7,788 nucleotides of DNA from Lactobacillaceae bacterium (GCA_031261865.1 JAISIV010000130.1:1-7788); one strand, 5' to 3'. Positions 1 through 6,965 are shown, numbered from the stretch's first letter. Made by a program: numbers and translations. Notes: generated by a model not told the origin, from the sequence alone.

Positions 1-3000
1 CTGCTGCAGCAAACGACCCTGTTAAATTGAGAGCTGATGCGGTTTCTCAGTTCACGGAGTACCTCAACGGTTATGCATTTAACGTTATTGACTCAGCCAC
101 AAGGACTAGTTGGATAAACGATTTGAAGAATGCAGTTTCAACACTTACGACATCTTCTGATATTTCAAATGCAAAATTGAACGCACAAATTGCCGCATCC
201 AATGAACTTCAAAAAATTACAACTGCTCAAAATCAAGCCACTTTGGCTGATTACAAAACTGCCAAAATTGCTCAGCTAACTAGTTATTTGAACGGGTTAG
301 CAACTCTGTCTGATGAACAAAAACAAACACTCATCAGTGAGGGTACCGATGCTATTAATGCAGTCGCTTTGAATGTTTATGGCGACATCGATCAAGCTAA
401 AACTGATGTAGATAGTGCATATTCAGACACTATTTCAAAAATCTCAGGTTTGACGTTGAAAAACCAATTCCCAATCACAGTCGACGAAACTACTTTCCCA
501 GATGAAAATTTGAGAAATGAAGTGCTTTATCAAATGCAAGTCGCCAATGGTGGAATTGCAACGAATAAAATGAGCTATGATTTTGCTGGATCATTTACTT
601 CGCTTGAATTGCCAAGCTCTTTGAATATTGAAAACTTCAAAGGTCTTCAGTACTTCTACAACTTGGAGTCGATTGATATTTCAGGATCGAACGTTTCTGA
701 CTGGTCTCCATTGGAAACATTACCTAAACTTCAGAACATTACGGCTGACGTTTTGGGCCCAGATGTCTCAAATATTGATGTTTCGAATTTCCCAGCGTTG
801 ACTCGTTTGCAAGTGTCCGGAGTAAAGTTCACCCAAGATCAAGCAGGTAATCAATTGTCCGGGGGTACAGGAATTACAAAAATTACAACTGGTCCAACCA
901 TGACTAAGCTTTTGGTTGACCGATTGCCAGCTCTTGAAGCTTTGGATACCAGTGCAAGTGTAAACCTACAATATCTGTCTGCTTCCAATATGGAAGGTTT
1001 AAAAAATTTGGATCTTTCTCAAAACACTTATTTAACAGAATTGTATGCATATGATGATCCAAATCTCGCTGGCTTAGATTTGTCTAACCAATATAATCTT
1101 CAAACGTTAGCTGCCTTTGGCGATAATTTAACAAACGATACTCTTAATTGGGGCTATATCGGAGGTTCCTTGACCACTGTTAGCTTGGCAAATAATCCTG
1201 AACTTTCAACATTGCCAACTAGTTTGTACAGCCTTCAAAATCTTTCGATTAATAAAACCAATATCACCAACATTCAAGACCAAGTTAGATCAGCTGGTTG
1301 GAATTTGATTCAAATTTCCGCTTCAGACATTCCTGGTTTCCAATTCCCAGATTTGACTAATAATCCAAATCTTGAGGGGGTAAGCGTTGCCAACGACGGT
1401 TTGACAACTCTTAATTTAATGAAACCCGTTTATGAAACTGATGAATATGGATACACGAAATATGACGAGAATTACAATCCAATTCCAAAACTTGATGCTA
1501 ATGGTAATCCAGTGATGGAACCGATGACACCTCACTTGCAATCAGCCATTTTCTCGAATAATAATTTGACCGAAGTTGATTTGTCTGGGCTTCCATATTT
1601 GTCCACTATCCAAGGCGACCATAATCAATTGACTTCGATCAATACTTCTGGTGATACCAGACTTTCTGTTCTTATTTTGAACGACAATCAACTTTCTCAA
1701 ATTGATTTGTCGGACAATACTTTACTGAGTGGTTACATGTTGGGTAATAATCATCTAACCACCCTTGATTTGACTGGTAATATTGCAACAAACCATCAAT
1801 ACGGGGATTCTTCATACCAAACTGTTAACGGTTCTTCATATGAAGTTGATGGTCAATATTACGTTAACCTCTCTGATATTGTTGGCAAGGAAAATCTTGG
1901 GTTTGTATCTATTCCTGGTGCTGATACAACGGCCGCAACTTTGTTTATAGATAGCAATACTTGGAGCTTTGATACTGCCACTGGAATCGCTAAGTATCTA
2001 GGTACCGGAGTTCCTACACAAATCCAATATAATTTCTCTGCAGGTGCCGGACAATTCATGCCGGTTGTTGTGAACCTTTCAAGTACCACAGATAAGACTT
2101 TCAATGTTAAGTTTGCTGTGACTCAAAAGGACCAAGGAAACGTTTCGGAAGATGCCCAAACTGTTAAGTTAAATGAATCAGTCACTGAAGTTCCCACGCC
2201 GGTGGCCAATGAAGGTTTCGTCTTTGATCATTGGGAAAATTCAAATGGACTTACAGTTGATCCTGCAACGTTCCACGTTTCTAAAGATGACACTTTCTAT
2301 GCAATCTTCAGGGATGCCAATGCTGCAACTCCAATTGCTGAAGAACCTGAAACAACACAAATATTAAGTACAACTGTTAATGCTGATGGTTCTGTCACGA
2401 TCACTGGAAAAACAAATCTAGCTACAAATCAGATTGCGACAGCAGATGGAGATCCTTTAAAGGTTAATAAAGATGCAACGTTTACGTATGTTGTTTCCGC
2501 TGATAAAAACACTGGTTCAATGACATTCGTTACTTCCAATTACACTGGTACTAGAAGTAAAGAAGTAACTGTTACTTGGGAAAATCCAACTCCTGTAGTG
2601 CCAACTTTAACTAATCTCGACTTGAATTTGCATAGCGCCACACTGCAAGCAAAGTCTTACTTACATACAACCAAGTATGTGTATACGGATGGTACTAAAG
2701 CAGCCGACGATGTAGTTCAAAAAGTAGTTTATTTGAGAACTGCCACTACCGATATTAACGGGAATACGGAATATACTAATTGGACAGACGCGAATGGTAA
2801 GGTTGATCAAAACGATTCTGATACAGTGAAAACTGTTGTTTTGCCTGACCCACCTGTTCAAACTACTTCGAACAATCTATCAAGTAAAACCAACGTACAA
2901 ACAAAAGTTGTTACGCATACGACCCATTTTGTCTATTCAAATGGACAGAAAGCGGCCGAAGATCAAGTGGAAAAAGAGATTATTTCTCGAGTAGCCACAA

Positions 3001-3284
3001 CAGACAATAATGGTAAAGTTAGTTATTCTCAATGGGAAGATTCAAAAGGGAACCTATTAACTGAGGCTCAGACTCTAAGCACAGTTACTACGGTGGTTAT
3101 CCCTTCTGATGATCCTGTTCAAAATAAGGGTACTAAACAAAATCATGTCCAAGTCGAGTCACAAAAAGCTGAAGTGCTTCCTCAAACTGGACAAGAGAAC
3201 GAAGCTTTACTAACATTAATTGGTTCTTCGACTTTACTTTTGACACTCACATTTGTAGTAGCTGTAAAACGTCGTAAAAATTAA
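1..3284 (+). CDS. LPXTG cell-wall-anchored LRR/Mub-repeat surface protein (5' partial)
   Basis: This is the C-terminal ~1,093 residues of a secreted adhesin-like protein covalently anchored to peptidoglycan by sortase. The frame is open to the window edge (first complete codon at position 3), so the TTG at 27 is an internal Leu codon and the signal peptide lies upstream. Counting from that codon: two helical repeats (1-140); an LRR cap motif FPDENLRNEV (157-166) followed by leucine-rich repeats to ~590; an InlB/Listeria-Bacteroides-type B-repeat (~693-762, ending GFVFDHWENSNG...YAIF); an Ig-like beta stretch (~777-852); two Mub-B2-like repeats (~864-1026); LPQTG (1051-1055), a hydrophobic segment (~1060-1080) and the tail KRRKN. 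I see no cysteine. Family knowledge: the order LRR, mucin-binding-type repeats, LPXTG recalls Listeria InlJ. The ligand is unknown; adhesion to mucus, host or plant polymer is inference. It is probably transcribed separately from folC. Confidence 0.93.
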   Translation, partial: AAANDPVKLRADAVSQFTEYLNGYAFNVIDSATRTSWINDLKNAVSTLTTSSDISNAKLNAQIAASNELQKITTAQNQATLADYKTAKIAQLTSYLNGLATLSDEQKQTLISEGTDAINAVALNVYGDIDQAKTDVDSAYSDTISKISGLTLKNQFPITVDETTFPDENLRNEVLYQMQVANGGIATNKMSYDFAGSFTSLELPSSLNIENFKGLQYFYNLESIDISGSNVSDWSPLETLPKLQNITADVLGPDVSNIDVSNFPALTRLQVSGVKFTQDQAGNQLSGGTGITKITTGPTMTKLLVDRLPALEALDTSASVNLQYLSASNMEGLKNLDLSQNTYLTELYAYDDPNLAGLDLSNQYNLQTLAAFGDNLTNDTLNWGYIGGSLTTVSLANNPELSTLPTSLYSLQNLSINKTNITNIQDQVRSAGWNLIQISASDIPGFQFPDLTNNPNLEGVSVANDGLTTLNLMKPVYETDEYGYTKYDENYNPIPKLDANGNPVMEPMTPHLQSAIFSNNNLTEVDLSGLPYLSTIQGDHNQLTSINTSGDTRLSVLILNDNQLSQIDLSDNTLLSGYMLGNNHLTTLDLTGNIATNHQYGDSSYQTVNGSSYEVDGQYYVNLSDIVGKENLGFVSIPGADTTAATLFIDSNTWSFDTATGIAKYLGTGVPTQIQYNFSAGAGQFMPVVVNLSSTTDKTFNVKFAVTQKDQGNVSEDAQTVKLNESVTEVPTPVANEGFVFDHWENSNGLTVDPATFHVSKDDTFYAIFRDANAATPIAEEPETTQILSTTVNADGSVTITGKTNLATNQIATADGDPLKVNKDATFTYVVSADKNTGSMTFVTSNYTGTRSKEVTVTWENPTPVVPTLTNLDLNLHSATLQAKSYLHTTKYVYTDGTKAADDVVQKVVYLRTATTDINGNTEYTNWTDANGKVDQNDSDTVKTVVLPDPPVQTTSNNLSSKTNVQTKVVTHTTHFVYSNGQKAAEDQVEKEIISRVATTDNNGKVSYSQWEDSKGNLLTEAQTLSTVTTVVIPSDDPVQNKGTKQNHVQVESQKAEVLPQTGQENEALLTLIGSSTLLLTLTFVVAVKRRKN
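27..446 (+). repeat. Two ~75-residue helical repeats in the surface protein
   Basis: Two copies of a predicted alpha-helical unit begin around residues 1 and 76 (counted from position 27). They align through the shared motif TEYLNG (10-15) / TSYLNG (85-90), followed by a second helix and ending SNELQKI / SDTISKI. The unit resembles the helical stalk repeats (FIVAR or DUF1542-like) common in Gram-positive surface proteins, though I cannot assign the exact family. Because the first copy runs straight into the window edge, more copies probably lie upstream and form a stalk on the N-terminal side of the LRR domain. Confidence 0.6.
1440..1523 (+). repeat. Asp/Tyr/Asn-rich ~10-residue tandem insert within the LRR domain
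   Basis: Residues 472-499 of the surface protein (counted from position 27) interrupt the leucine-rich pattern with three short units. Each starts with Asp: DEYGYTKY, DENYNPIPKL and DANGNPVMEP. The last two share the pattern D-x-N-x-N-P at a 10-residue period. The segment is acidic and turn-rich, and probably forms an extended loop out of the LRR solenoid. Any ligand or metal contact is speculation. Confidence 0.5.
1536..1787 (+). repeat. Four in-register 21-residue leucine-rich repeats (InlJ-like)
   Basis: Four consecutive repeats start at residues 504, 525, 546 and 567 (counted from position 27), exactly 21 residues apart, the last one incomplete. They follow the pattern L-x-x-x-x-x-x-x-N-x-L-T-x-(V/I/L)-(D/N)-(L/T)-(S/T). 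Less regular 22-residue units precede them (starts at 314 and 336). The 21-residue LRR followed by mucin-binding-type repeats is the layout known from Listeria internalin J. Here the InlJ ladder cysteine is replaced by non-cysteine residues. Confidence 0.75.
2616..3104 (+). repeat. Two tandem Mub-B2-like repeats before the wall anchor
   Basis: Residues ~864-940 and ~945-1026 of the surface protein (counted from position 27) are two diverged copies of one beta-rich unit. Shared landmarks are HTTKYVYTDGTKAADD / HTTHFVYSNGQKAAED, then RTATTD(I)NG / RVATTDNNG, then a Y-x-x-W motif, and an ending in TVVLP / TVVIP. This matches the general form of the B2-like domain of lactobacillus mucus-binding (Mub) proteins: a Thr-rich beta strand, Y-x-(D/N)-G, then a T-x-D...G...W half. 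Mucus binding is a family inference, not shown here. Confidence 0.65.
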
Positions 3285-3289
3285 TTCTA

Positions 3290-3306
3290 GCCGGGGAAAC
3301 CTCGGC
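3290..3306 (+). terminator. GC-rich hairpin after the surface-protein gene, U-tract absent
   Basis: Six bases after the TAA of the surface-protein gene, GCCGGGG (3290-3296) pairs over seven positions (one G-U) with CCTCGGC (3300-3306) around an AAA loop. Its position suits a 3'-end structure. No T-run follows on the + strand, and none directly follows on the - strand, so it is not a canonical intrinsic terminator. It may be a degenerate or weak terminator, or a 3'-end stabiliser. Confidence 0.4.
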
Positions 3307-3316
3307 GTACATAAAG

Positions 3317-3331
3317 AGATAAAATTTATCT
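3317..3331 (+). promoter_or_regulatory. 15-bp palindrome abutting the folC start codon
   Basis: AGATAAA (3317-3323) and TTTATCT (3325-3331) are perfect inverted repeats around one A, ending at the base before the folC ATG. The site contains TAAAAT (3320-3325), one mismatch from a -10 box, which would place a transcript start near the ATG, but I find no -35 match 16-18 nt upstream. The only Shine-Dalgarno-like bases are a weak AAAGAG about 13 nt before the ATG. It could be an operator, a promoter core or chance AT-rich symmetry. Confidence 0.25.
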
Positions 3332-4525
3332 ATGTTTCTTGATACTAAACAAGCTATTGAATGGATTCATTCAATTCCAATGAATTCCACACACAATAAG
3401 GATTCCCTCAGTGGAATGAAAAACCTTTTAACAAAGCTTGGTGAACCACAAAAAAAATTACCGCCGGTCATCCATATTACGGGTACTAATGGCAAGGGTT
3501 CTGTTGCAAAGTTCACACAGAGTTTGCTGACAGATATGGGTTTTAAGGTAGGGATCTACGTCTCCCCATACATTGTTATTTTCAATGAGAGAATTCAAAT
3601 AGACGGGAATTATATTGATGACGAAGATCTGATTAAACTAACCTCCTCCCTAAAAGATATCTACGAAAATGAAAGCCAGTTTGAAATAATTACCGCAATT
3701 GCAATTTTGTACTTTTCTCAAAAGAATTTAGATGTCGCAATTTTTGAGGTCGGAATTGGAGGATTATTTGATTCAACAAACGTTTTGGACGCTGATATTG
3801 CTGTCATTACTTCTATTGGTTTAGACCATACAGAAATTTTAGGCGACACGATAGAAAAAATTGCTTTTCAAAAAGCTGGAATTATTAAACAAAAAACAAG
3901 AGCCGTTGTGGTTGGAAGACTAGAACCACAAGCAAAAGCCGTAATTAAAAAAGAAGCTTCAGAAAAACAAGTTAAGTTTGGTGAAATTACATCCAAAGTT
4001 AAAATAGATAGAGGTGTCTATCAACAATATAATGCGGCAGTTTCTTGGGCGGTTGCCAAGCTGTTTGTGTTCGAGTTTAGAAGGAACGAATATTTCTCGA
4101 TTATTGATCGATACAGTACTGATAAAATTATCAAACTTTTAAATTCAACGTTTCTACCTGCCAGATTAGAGAAAATCATGGATAACCCCCTTGTCATAAT
4201 TGACGGTGCCCACAACCAACAGGGAATTGAAGCACTTGTTGATTCATTGTTGAAGCAGTATGGTGATAAAAAACACAAAATACTTTTTGGACATTTGGAA
4301 AGTCACACAGTTGATCTTGACGTTTTTAAAAACCTCCCATTTGCCCAAGTTATCCCGGTAACTTTCAAAGCTCATAAACCAAGTTCGACTATAGGAAGAG
4401 ACTGGTTAGTTGAATTAAAAGATCAATTAAAAGACATTAAAGAAGACGAGATGGTCGTTGTCACTGGTTCTTTATATTTAGTCAGTCAGGTTCGTGACGC
4501 CATAGAAAGTGGCACCATTGGATGA
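3332..4525 (+). CDS. folC: Folylpolyglutamate synthase / dihydrofolate synthase FolC
   Basis: A cytosolic ATP-dependent ligase of the Mur-ligase superfamily that adds glutamate to folates (and in many bacteria to dihydropteroate). The 397 residues show the P-loop TGTNGKGS (50-57), the substrate loop SPYIVIFNERI (78-88), EVGIGGLFDSTNV (139-151), GLDHTEILGDTIEKIAFQKAGIIK (163-186), PARLEKI (276-282), DGAHN (291-295) and VVTGSLYLVSQVR. By comparison with the Lactobacillus casei enzyme as I recall it, S78, E139 and H166 would hold Mg and K181 would be the carbamylated lysine. The L. casei enzyme also has an aromatic residue where many FolC proteins have SPHL, so Y80 is not a defect. The protein is somewhat short (about 428 residues in L. 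casei). The ATG at 3332 gives the expected family N-terminus. Whether DHFS activity is present cannot be read from the sequence. Its stop overlaps the mreB promoter. Confidence 0.95.
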   Translation: MFLDTKQAIEWIHSIPMNSTHNKDSLSGMKNLLTKLGEPQKKLPPVIHITGTNGKGSVAKFTQSLLTDMGFKVGIYVSPYIVIFNERIQIDGNYIDDEDLIKLTSSLKDIYENESQFEIITAIAILYFSQKNLDVAIFEVGIGGLFDSTNVLDADIAVITSIGLDHTEILGDTIEKIAFQKAGIIKQKTRAVVVGRLEPQAKAVIKKEASEKQVKFGEITSKVKIDRGVYQQYNAAVSWAVAKLFVFEFRRNEYFSIIDRYSTDKIIKLLNSTFLPARLEKIMDNPLVIIDGAHNQQGIEALVDSLLKQYGDKKHKILFGHLESHTVDLDVFKNLPFAQVIPVTFKAHKPSSTIGRDWLVELKDQLKDIKEDEMVVVTGSLYLVSQVRDAIESGTIG

Positions 4526-4531
4526 TATAAT
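4503..4531 (+). promoter_or_regulatory. Near-consensus promoter of the mreBCD operon (extended -10)
   Basis: A perfect extended -10, TGaTATAAT (4523-4531), starts at the folC TGA stop. The hexamer TAGAAA (4503-4508, four of six matches to TTGACA) lies 17 nt upstream of TATAAT. The expected start is about seven nt downstream of the -10, near G4538, two bases before the mreB ATG at 4540. The mre operon therefore appears to have its own sigma-A promoter inside the end of folC. The mRNA would be nearly leaderless, which agrees with the absence of a Shine-Dalgarno sequence before mreB. Confidence 0.65.
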
Positions 4532-4539
4532 TTTTGTGT

Positions 4540-5544
4540 ATGGCATTCAATTTTGGAAAAAGAAATATTGGAATCGATTTAGGTACTTCTAATACTTTGG
4601 TCTTTTTAGAAGGCCAGGGAATCACTGTTAACGAGCCCAGTTTTACTGCGAAGAGTTTGGTAACTGGTGAGTTATTAGCTGTCGGTGGACCTGCCAAAGA
4701 CATGTTTGAAAAAAATCCGCCCACCATTTCAGTAGTTCGTCCTATTAGAAAAGGGGTTATTTCTGATTTGGATTCGACAATTGAAATGCTTAAGTATTTT
4801 TTGTCAGTTGTTTATAACAACAACGTTTCCCGTCCCACGGCGTTGATTGGCGTCCCAAGTGGAGTTACTGAAGTCGAACGGCGCGCAGTTAGAGACGCGA
4901 TGCAATCTGCGGGCGCTGGTAATGTTTTGGTTATCGATGAAGTTATCGCGGCAGCAGTTGGTGCTGGTCTTCCTGTGTATGATGCACCCGGAACAATGGT
5001 TATTGATTTGGGCGGTGGAACTGTAGATATTGCTACTCTGTCGTTAGGAAAACCAAATTCCAGCCGCTCAACGACTTTTGCAGGAGATGCAATGAATGAG
5101 TCAATTAAAAATATGGTTTATTCAAAGTACAACTATCGCATTTCTGAAGATGATGCCCGTCTGTTAAAGGAGAATATTGGAACAGCAGATTTAAATCAAG
5201 CAAAAGAAATGGGTTCCATGAGTGTTGCGGGTATTGATAATCTTTCTGGTCTTCCTTCAGTCTTTGAAGTTTCTGCGTCAGATGTCGCCATTGCATTACA
5301 TGGGCCTTTGAATCGTATTTTAGAAGCCGCTCAGGCCACTTTGGAAGATACTTTGCCAGAATTAGTTTCTGACATCGTTGATAGAGGTATTATCTTGACA
5401 GGTGGCGGAGCAAAGTTACGCAGTCTTGATTTATTTTTGTCTGAAGCCATACATGTTCCAGTGTTCGTCGCTAGTGAACCGGAGACTGCTGTCGCTAGGG
5501 GACTGGGTGAAATTTTGAAACAACCAACCATCAATGTTAAATAA
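4540..5544 (+). CDS. mreB: Rod-shape-determining actin homologue MreB
   Basis: A bacterial actin that polymerises on the inner face of the membrane and orients the cell-wall elongation machinery. The 334 residues carry the actin-fold nucleotide motifs: phosphate-1 GIDLGTSNT (11-19), VPSG (105-108), phosphate-2 VIDLGGGTVDIA (154-165) and the adenosine motif IILTGGG (284-290). The usual hydrolysis-site motif EEPxAAAIGAGLP reads DEVIAAAVGAGLP (133-145): the second Glu (E134) is kept but the first Glu is Asp and the Pro is Val, so the protein is divergent though apparently intact. I chose ATG 4540, not the in-frame TTG at 4534, because it gives the family-like start MAFNFGKRNIGID and lies downstream of the predicted transcript start. 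No Shine-Dalgarno is visible. mreC follows after 3 nt. RadC, often found between folC and mreB in lactobacilli, is absent. Confidence 0.96.
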   Translation: MAFNFGKRNIGIDLGTSNTLVFLEGQGITVNEPSFTAKSLVTGELLAVGGPAKDMFEKNPPTISVVRPIRKGVISDLDSTIEMLKYFLSVVYNNNVSRPTALIGVPSGVTEVERRAVRDAMQSAGAGNVLVIDEVIAAAVGAGLPVYDAPGTMVIDLGGGTVDIATLSLGKPNSSRSTTFAGDAMNESIKNMVYSKYNYRISEDDARLLKENIGTADLNQAKEMGSMSVAGIDNLSGLPSVFEVSASDVAIALHGPLNRILEAAQATLEDTLPELVSDIVDRGIILTGGGAKLRSLDLFLSEAIHVPVFVASEPETAVARGLGEILKQPTINVK

Positions 5545-5547
5545 AAT

Positions 5548-6408
5548 ATGAAAAAAATAACTGGACAAAGAATTCTTACAATTGCAATCGTCATTGCTGT
5601 CTCGGTCGGACTAATAGTTGGATCGAGCTTTTTTTATGGACGAGTTTCCATTCCGCCGTTTGTTCAAAGATTTTCTTCCGACGTTGCTTCTATTTTTGGC
5701 CGTGGTACTTCAGCGGCGGCTACTGCTTTAGATAGGTCAACCAATTCTTTAGAGCAGCTGTTTGCGACATATCGTGAAAATAAAGCTTTAGACAATAAGG
5801 TTGATAGTCTTACCCAACAGCAAATCGAAATTGAAAATTTACGTAAAGAAAATAAACAGCTAAAAGCCAATTTAAAATTGGAAGGTTCGTTGACTGATTA
5901 TAAATTAACTTCAGTTTCAATAATTGGACGTTCTCCTACAGCGTGGCAAAACCAAGTTAATATTAATAAAGGTCTCAACGCAGACATACAAAAAAATGCG
6001 CCGGTCCTTGCTAATAAAGGACTAGTAGGGAAGGTAGTGCAAGTTTCAAATTTAAGTTCTAAAGTGGAATTGATTTCCGATATTTCTACAGATTCCGACC
6101 GTTTTCCAGTTGTTATTGAGTTAGGGGATGACAAATCTGTCAACGGAATAATTACTGATTACGACACTAAAACTGGTTATTTAATCATGGATCAGTTAAC
6201 CTCCGATGAGGACATCCAAAAAGGGACTGACGTTCAAACCTCTGGACTTGGTGGTGTTTTACCCAAAGGACTTTATGTTGGAAAAGTCGTTAAGACAGAA
6301 AACCGTGGAAGTGGAATTGCTAAAAGGTTATTCATTCGCCCAGCGGCTAATTTAAATGAACTTTCAAACGTGATGGTCGTGACCGGGGTAGGGAAAAATG
6401 CAAAATAG
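5548..6408 (+). CDS. mreC: Cell-shape-determining protein MreC
   Basis: A bitopic membrane protein that links cytoplasmic MreB to extracellular wall-synthesis enzymes in the elongation complex. The 286 residues fit the family: a short basic N-terminus, a membrane anchor at ~9-28, a Glu/Lys/Asn-rich coiled coil at ~66-113, and a beta-rich extracellular domain. That domain contains SIIGRSPTAWQNQVNINKG (124-142), GLVGKVVQVS (158-167) and the characteristic MreC motif TSGLGGVLPKGLYVGKV (231-247). The ATG is 3 nt after the mreB stop with no recognisable Shine-Dalgarno, so translation is probably coupled to mreB. The 3' end overlaps mreD by 11 nt. Confidence 0.95.
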   Translation: MKKITGQRILTIAIVIAVSVGLIVGSSFFYGRVSIPPFVQRFSSDVASIFGRGTSAAATALDRSTNSLEQLFATYRENKALDNKVDSLTQQQIEIENLRKENKQLKANLKLEGSLTDYKLTSVSIIGRSPTAWQNQVNINKGLNADIQKNAPVLANKGLVGKVVQVSNLSSKVELISDISTDSDRFPVVIELGDDKSVNGIITDYDTKTGYLIMDQLTSDEDIQKGTDVQTSGLGGVLPKGLYVGKVVKTENRGSGIAKRLFIRPAANLNELSNVMVVTGVGKNAK

Positions 6409-6943
6409 GCAATACAAAAAGAAACGCAATTTTTTCAACCCTAAATGGTTTCTTCCTCTTTTTTTAGTTTTTTTAGTTTTTTTTGATGGAAGTTTAATGT
6501 TGGTCGTCAGCAATCTAGTGAATTCTGTCAAACTCGCAATTTTACCTAATCTGACTTTACTTTTTATTTTTTATATCATTCGTTTTGATCTGGCTTCTTC
6601 TTTCAATTTTTACCTTTGGGTAGGTGTGATTGGATTTATTTTTGACTTATACTACACTCAGGCTTTTGGAACCTATATTATTGCCTTTTTGTTTTCGGCT
6701 TTTGTTATGAATTATCTGGATCATTTATTGAATAAGTCACTATTGAATAGTGGTTTGATTTTTTTTGGCGGTGTCGTAGTTTTTTATTTTATTGCCGTTT
6801 TCGCCGGTCTTTTAACTAATGTCATCGACATCAGTTTGTCCCAATATTTTGTTTATGTTTTTTTGCCGACAGCAGTATTCAATTTAATTCTGGAATATCT
6901 TTTGTATATGCCAATTTCTTGGGTTTCATATGAATTTATCTAA
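6398..6943 (+). CDS. mreD: Rod-shape-determining membrane protein MreD
   Basis: A small integral membrane partner of MreC and MreB in the elongation complex. The 181 residues are strongly hydrophobic, with a basic N-terminus (QYKKKR) and about five or six membrane segments (roughly 17-38, 46-62, 69-84, 89-108, 118-140 and 148-172). The segment GFIFDLYYTQAFGTY (79-93) matches the family pattern G-x-x-x-D-x-(Y/F)-Y...G-x-Y. MreD proteins diverge quickly, so operon position after mreC is a large part of the assignment. The ATG overlaps the end of mreC by 11 nt. A G-rich stretch GGGGTAGGG (6385-6393), 4 nt upstream, can act as a ribosome-binding site. The beginning of the gene carries repeated T-runs. 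Confidence 0.9.
   Translation: MQNRQYKKKRNFFNPKWFLPLFLVFLVFFDGSLMLVVSNLVNSVKLAILPNLTLLFIFYIIRFDLASSFNFYLWVGVIGFIFDLYYTQAFGTYIIAFLFSAFVMNYLDHLLNKSLLNSGLIFFGGVVVFYFIAVFAGLLTNVIDISLSQYFVYVFLPTAVFNLILEYLLYMPISWVSYEFI
6459..6484 (+). repeat. T7-AG-T7-AG-T8 tract inside the mreD start region
   Basis: Three long T-runs (6459-6465, 6468-6474 and 6477-6484) are separated by AG, forming a short tandem repeat in codons 21-29 of mreD that encodes LFLVFLVFF. Part of this is expected from a Phe/Leu/Val membrane helix. However, runs of seven and eight T can permit polymerase slippage, and a change of one base would frameshift mreD near its start. As given, the frame is intact. Confidence 0.55.
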
Positions 6944-6965
6944 TTGGTTTCGGTTTCATTCTGTT

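Noticed and set aside
27..29. TTG as start codon of the surface-protein gene
   Set aside because: The same frame is open back to position 3 with repeat-like residues (AAANDPVK), and a sortase substrate needs a signal peptide, which is absent here. The gene starts upstream.
1859..2104. Minus-strand open frame within the surface-protein gene
   Set aside because: Shadow of a clearly coding + strand frame; no recognisable protein features.
2173..2367. Plus-strand alternative frame opposite the B-repeat
   Set aside because: Overlaps a well-supported coding frame and shows no family motif.
2661..2861. Minus-strand open frame opposite the Mub-like repeats
   Set aside because: Lies entirely opposite conserved repeat coding sequence; composition is not protein-like.
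4021..4278. Minus-strand open frame within folC
   Set aside because: Opposite conserved folC motifs such as PARLE and DGAHN; a shadow frame.
4534..4536. TTG as an upstream start of mreB
   Set aside because: It adds only Leu/Met-Cys before the conserved MAFNFG start, lies within 3 nt of the -10 box and would be upstream of the predicted transcript start.
4482..4727. Minus-strand open frame across the folC-mreB junction
   Set aside because: Covers the mre promoter and the conserved MreB N-terminus on the other strand; no supporting features.
5105..5296. Minus-strand open frame within mreB
   Set aside because: Lies wholly opposite the coding sequence of an intact MreB; no family features.
5331..6143. 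Minus-strand open frames opposite the end of mreB and mreC
   Set aside because: All lie opposite conserved mreB/mreC coding sequence; no start signals or family motifs.
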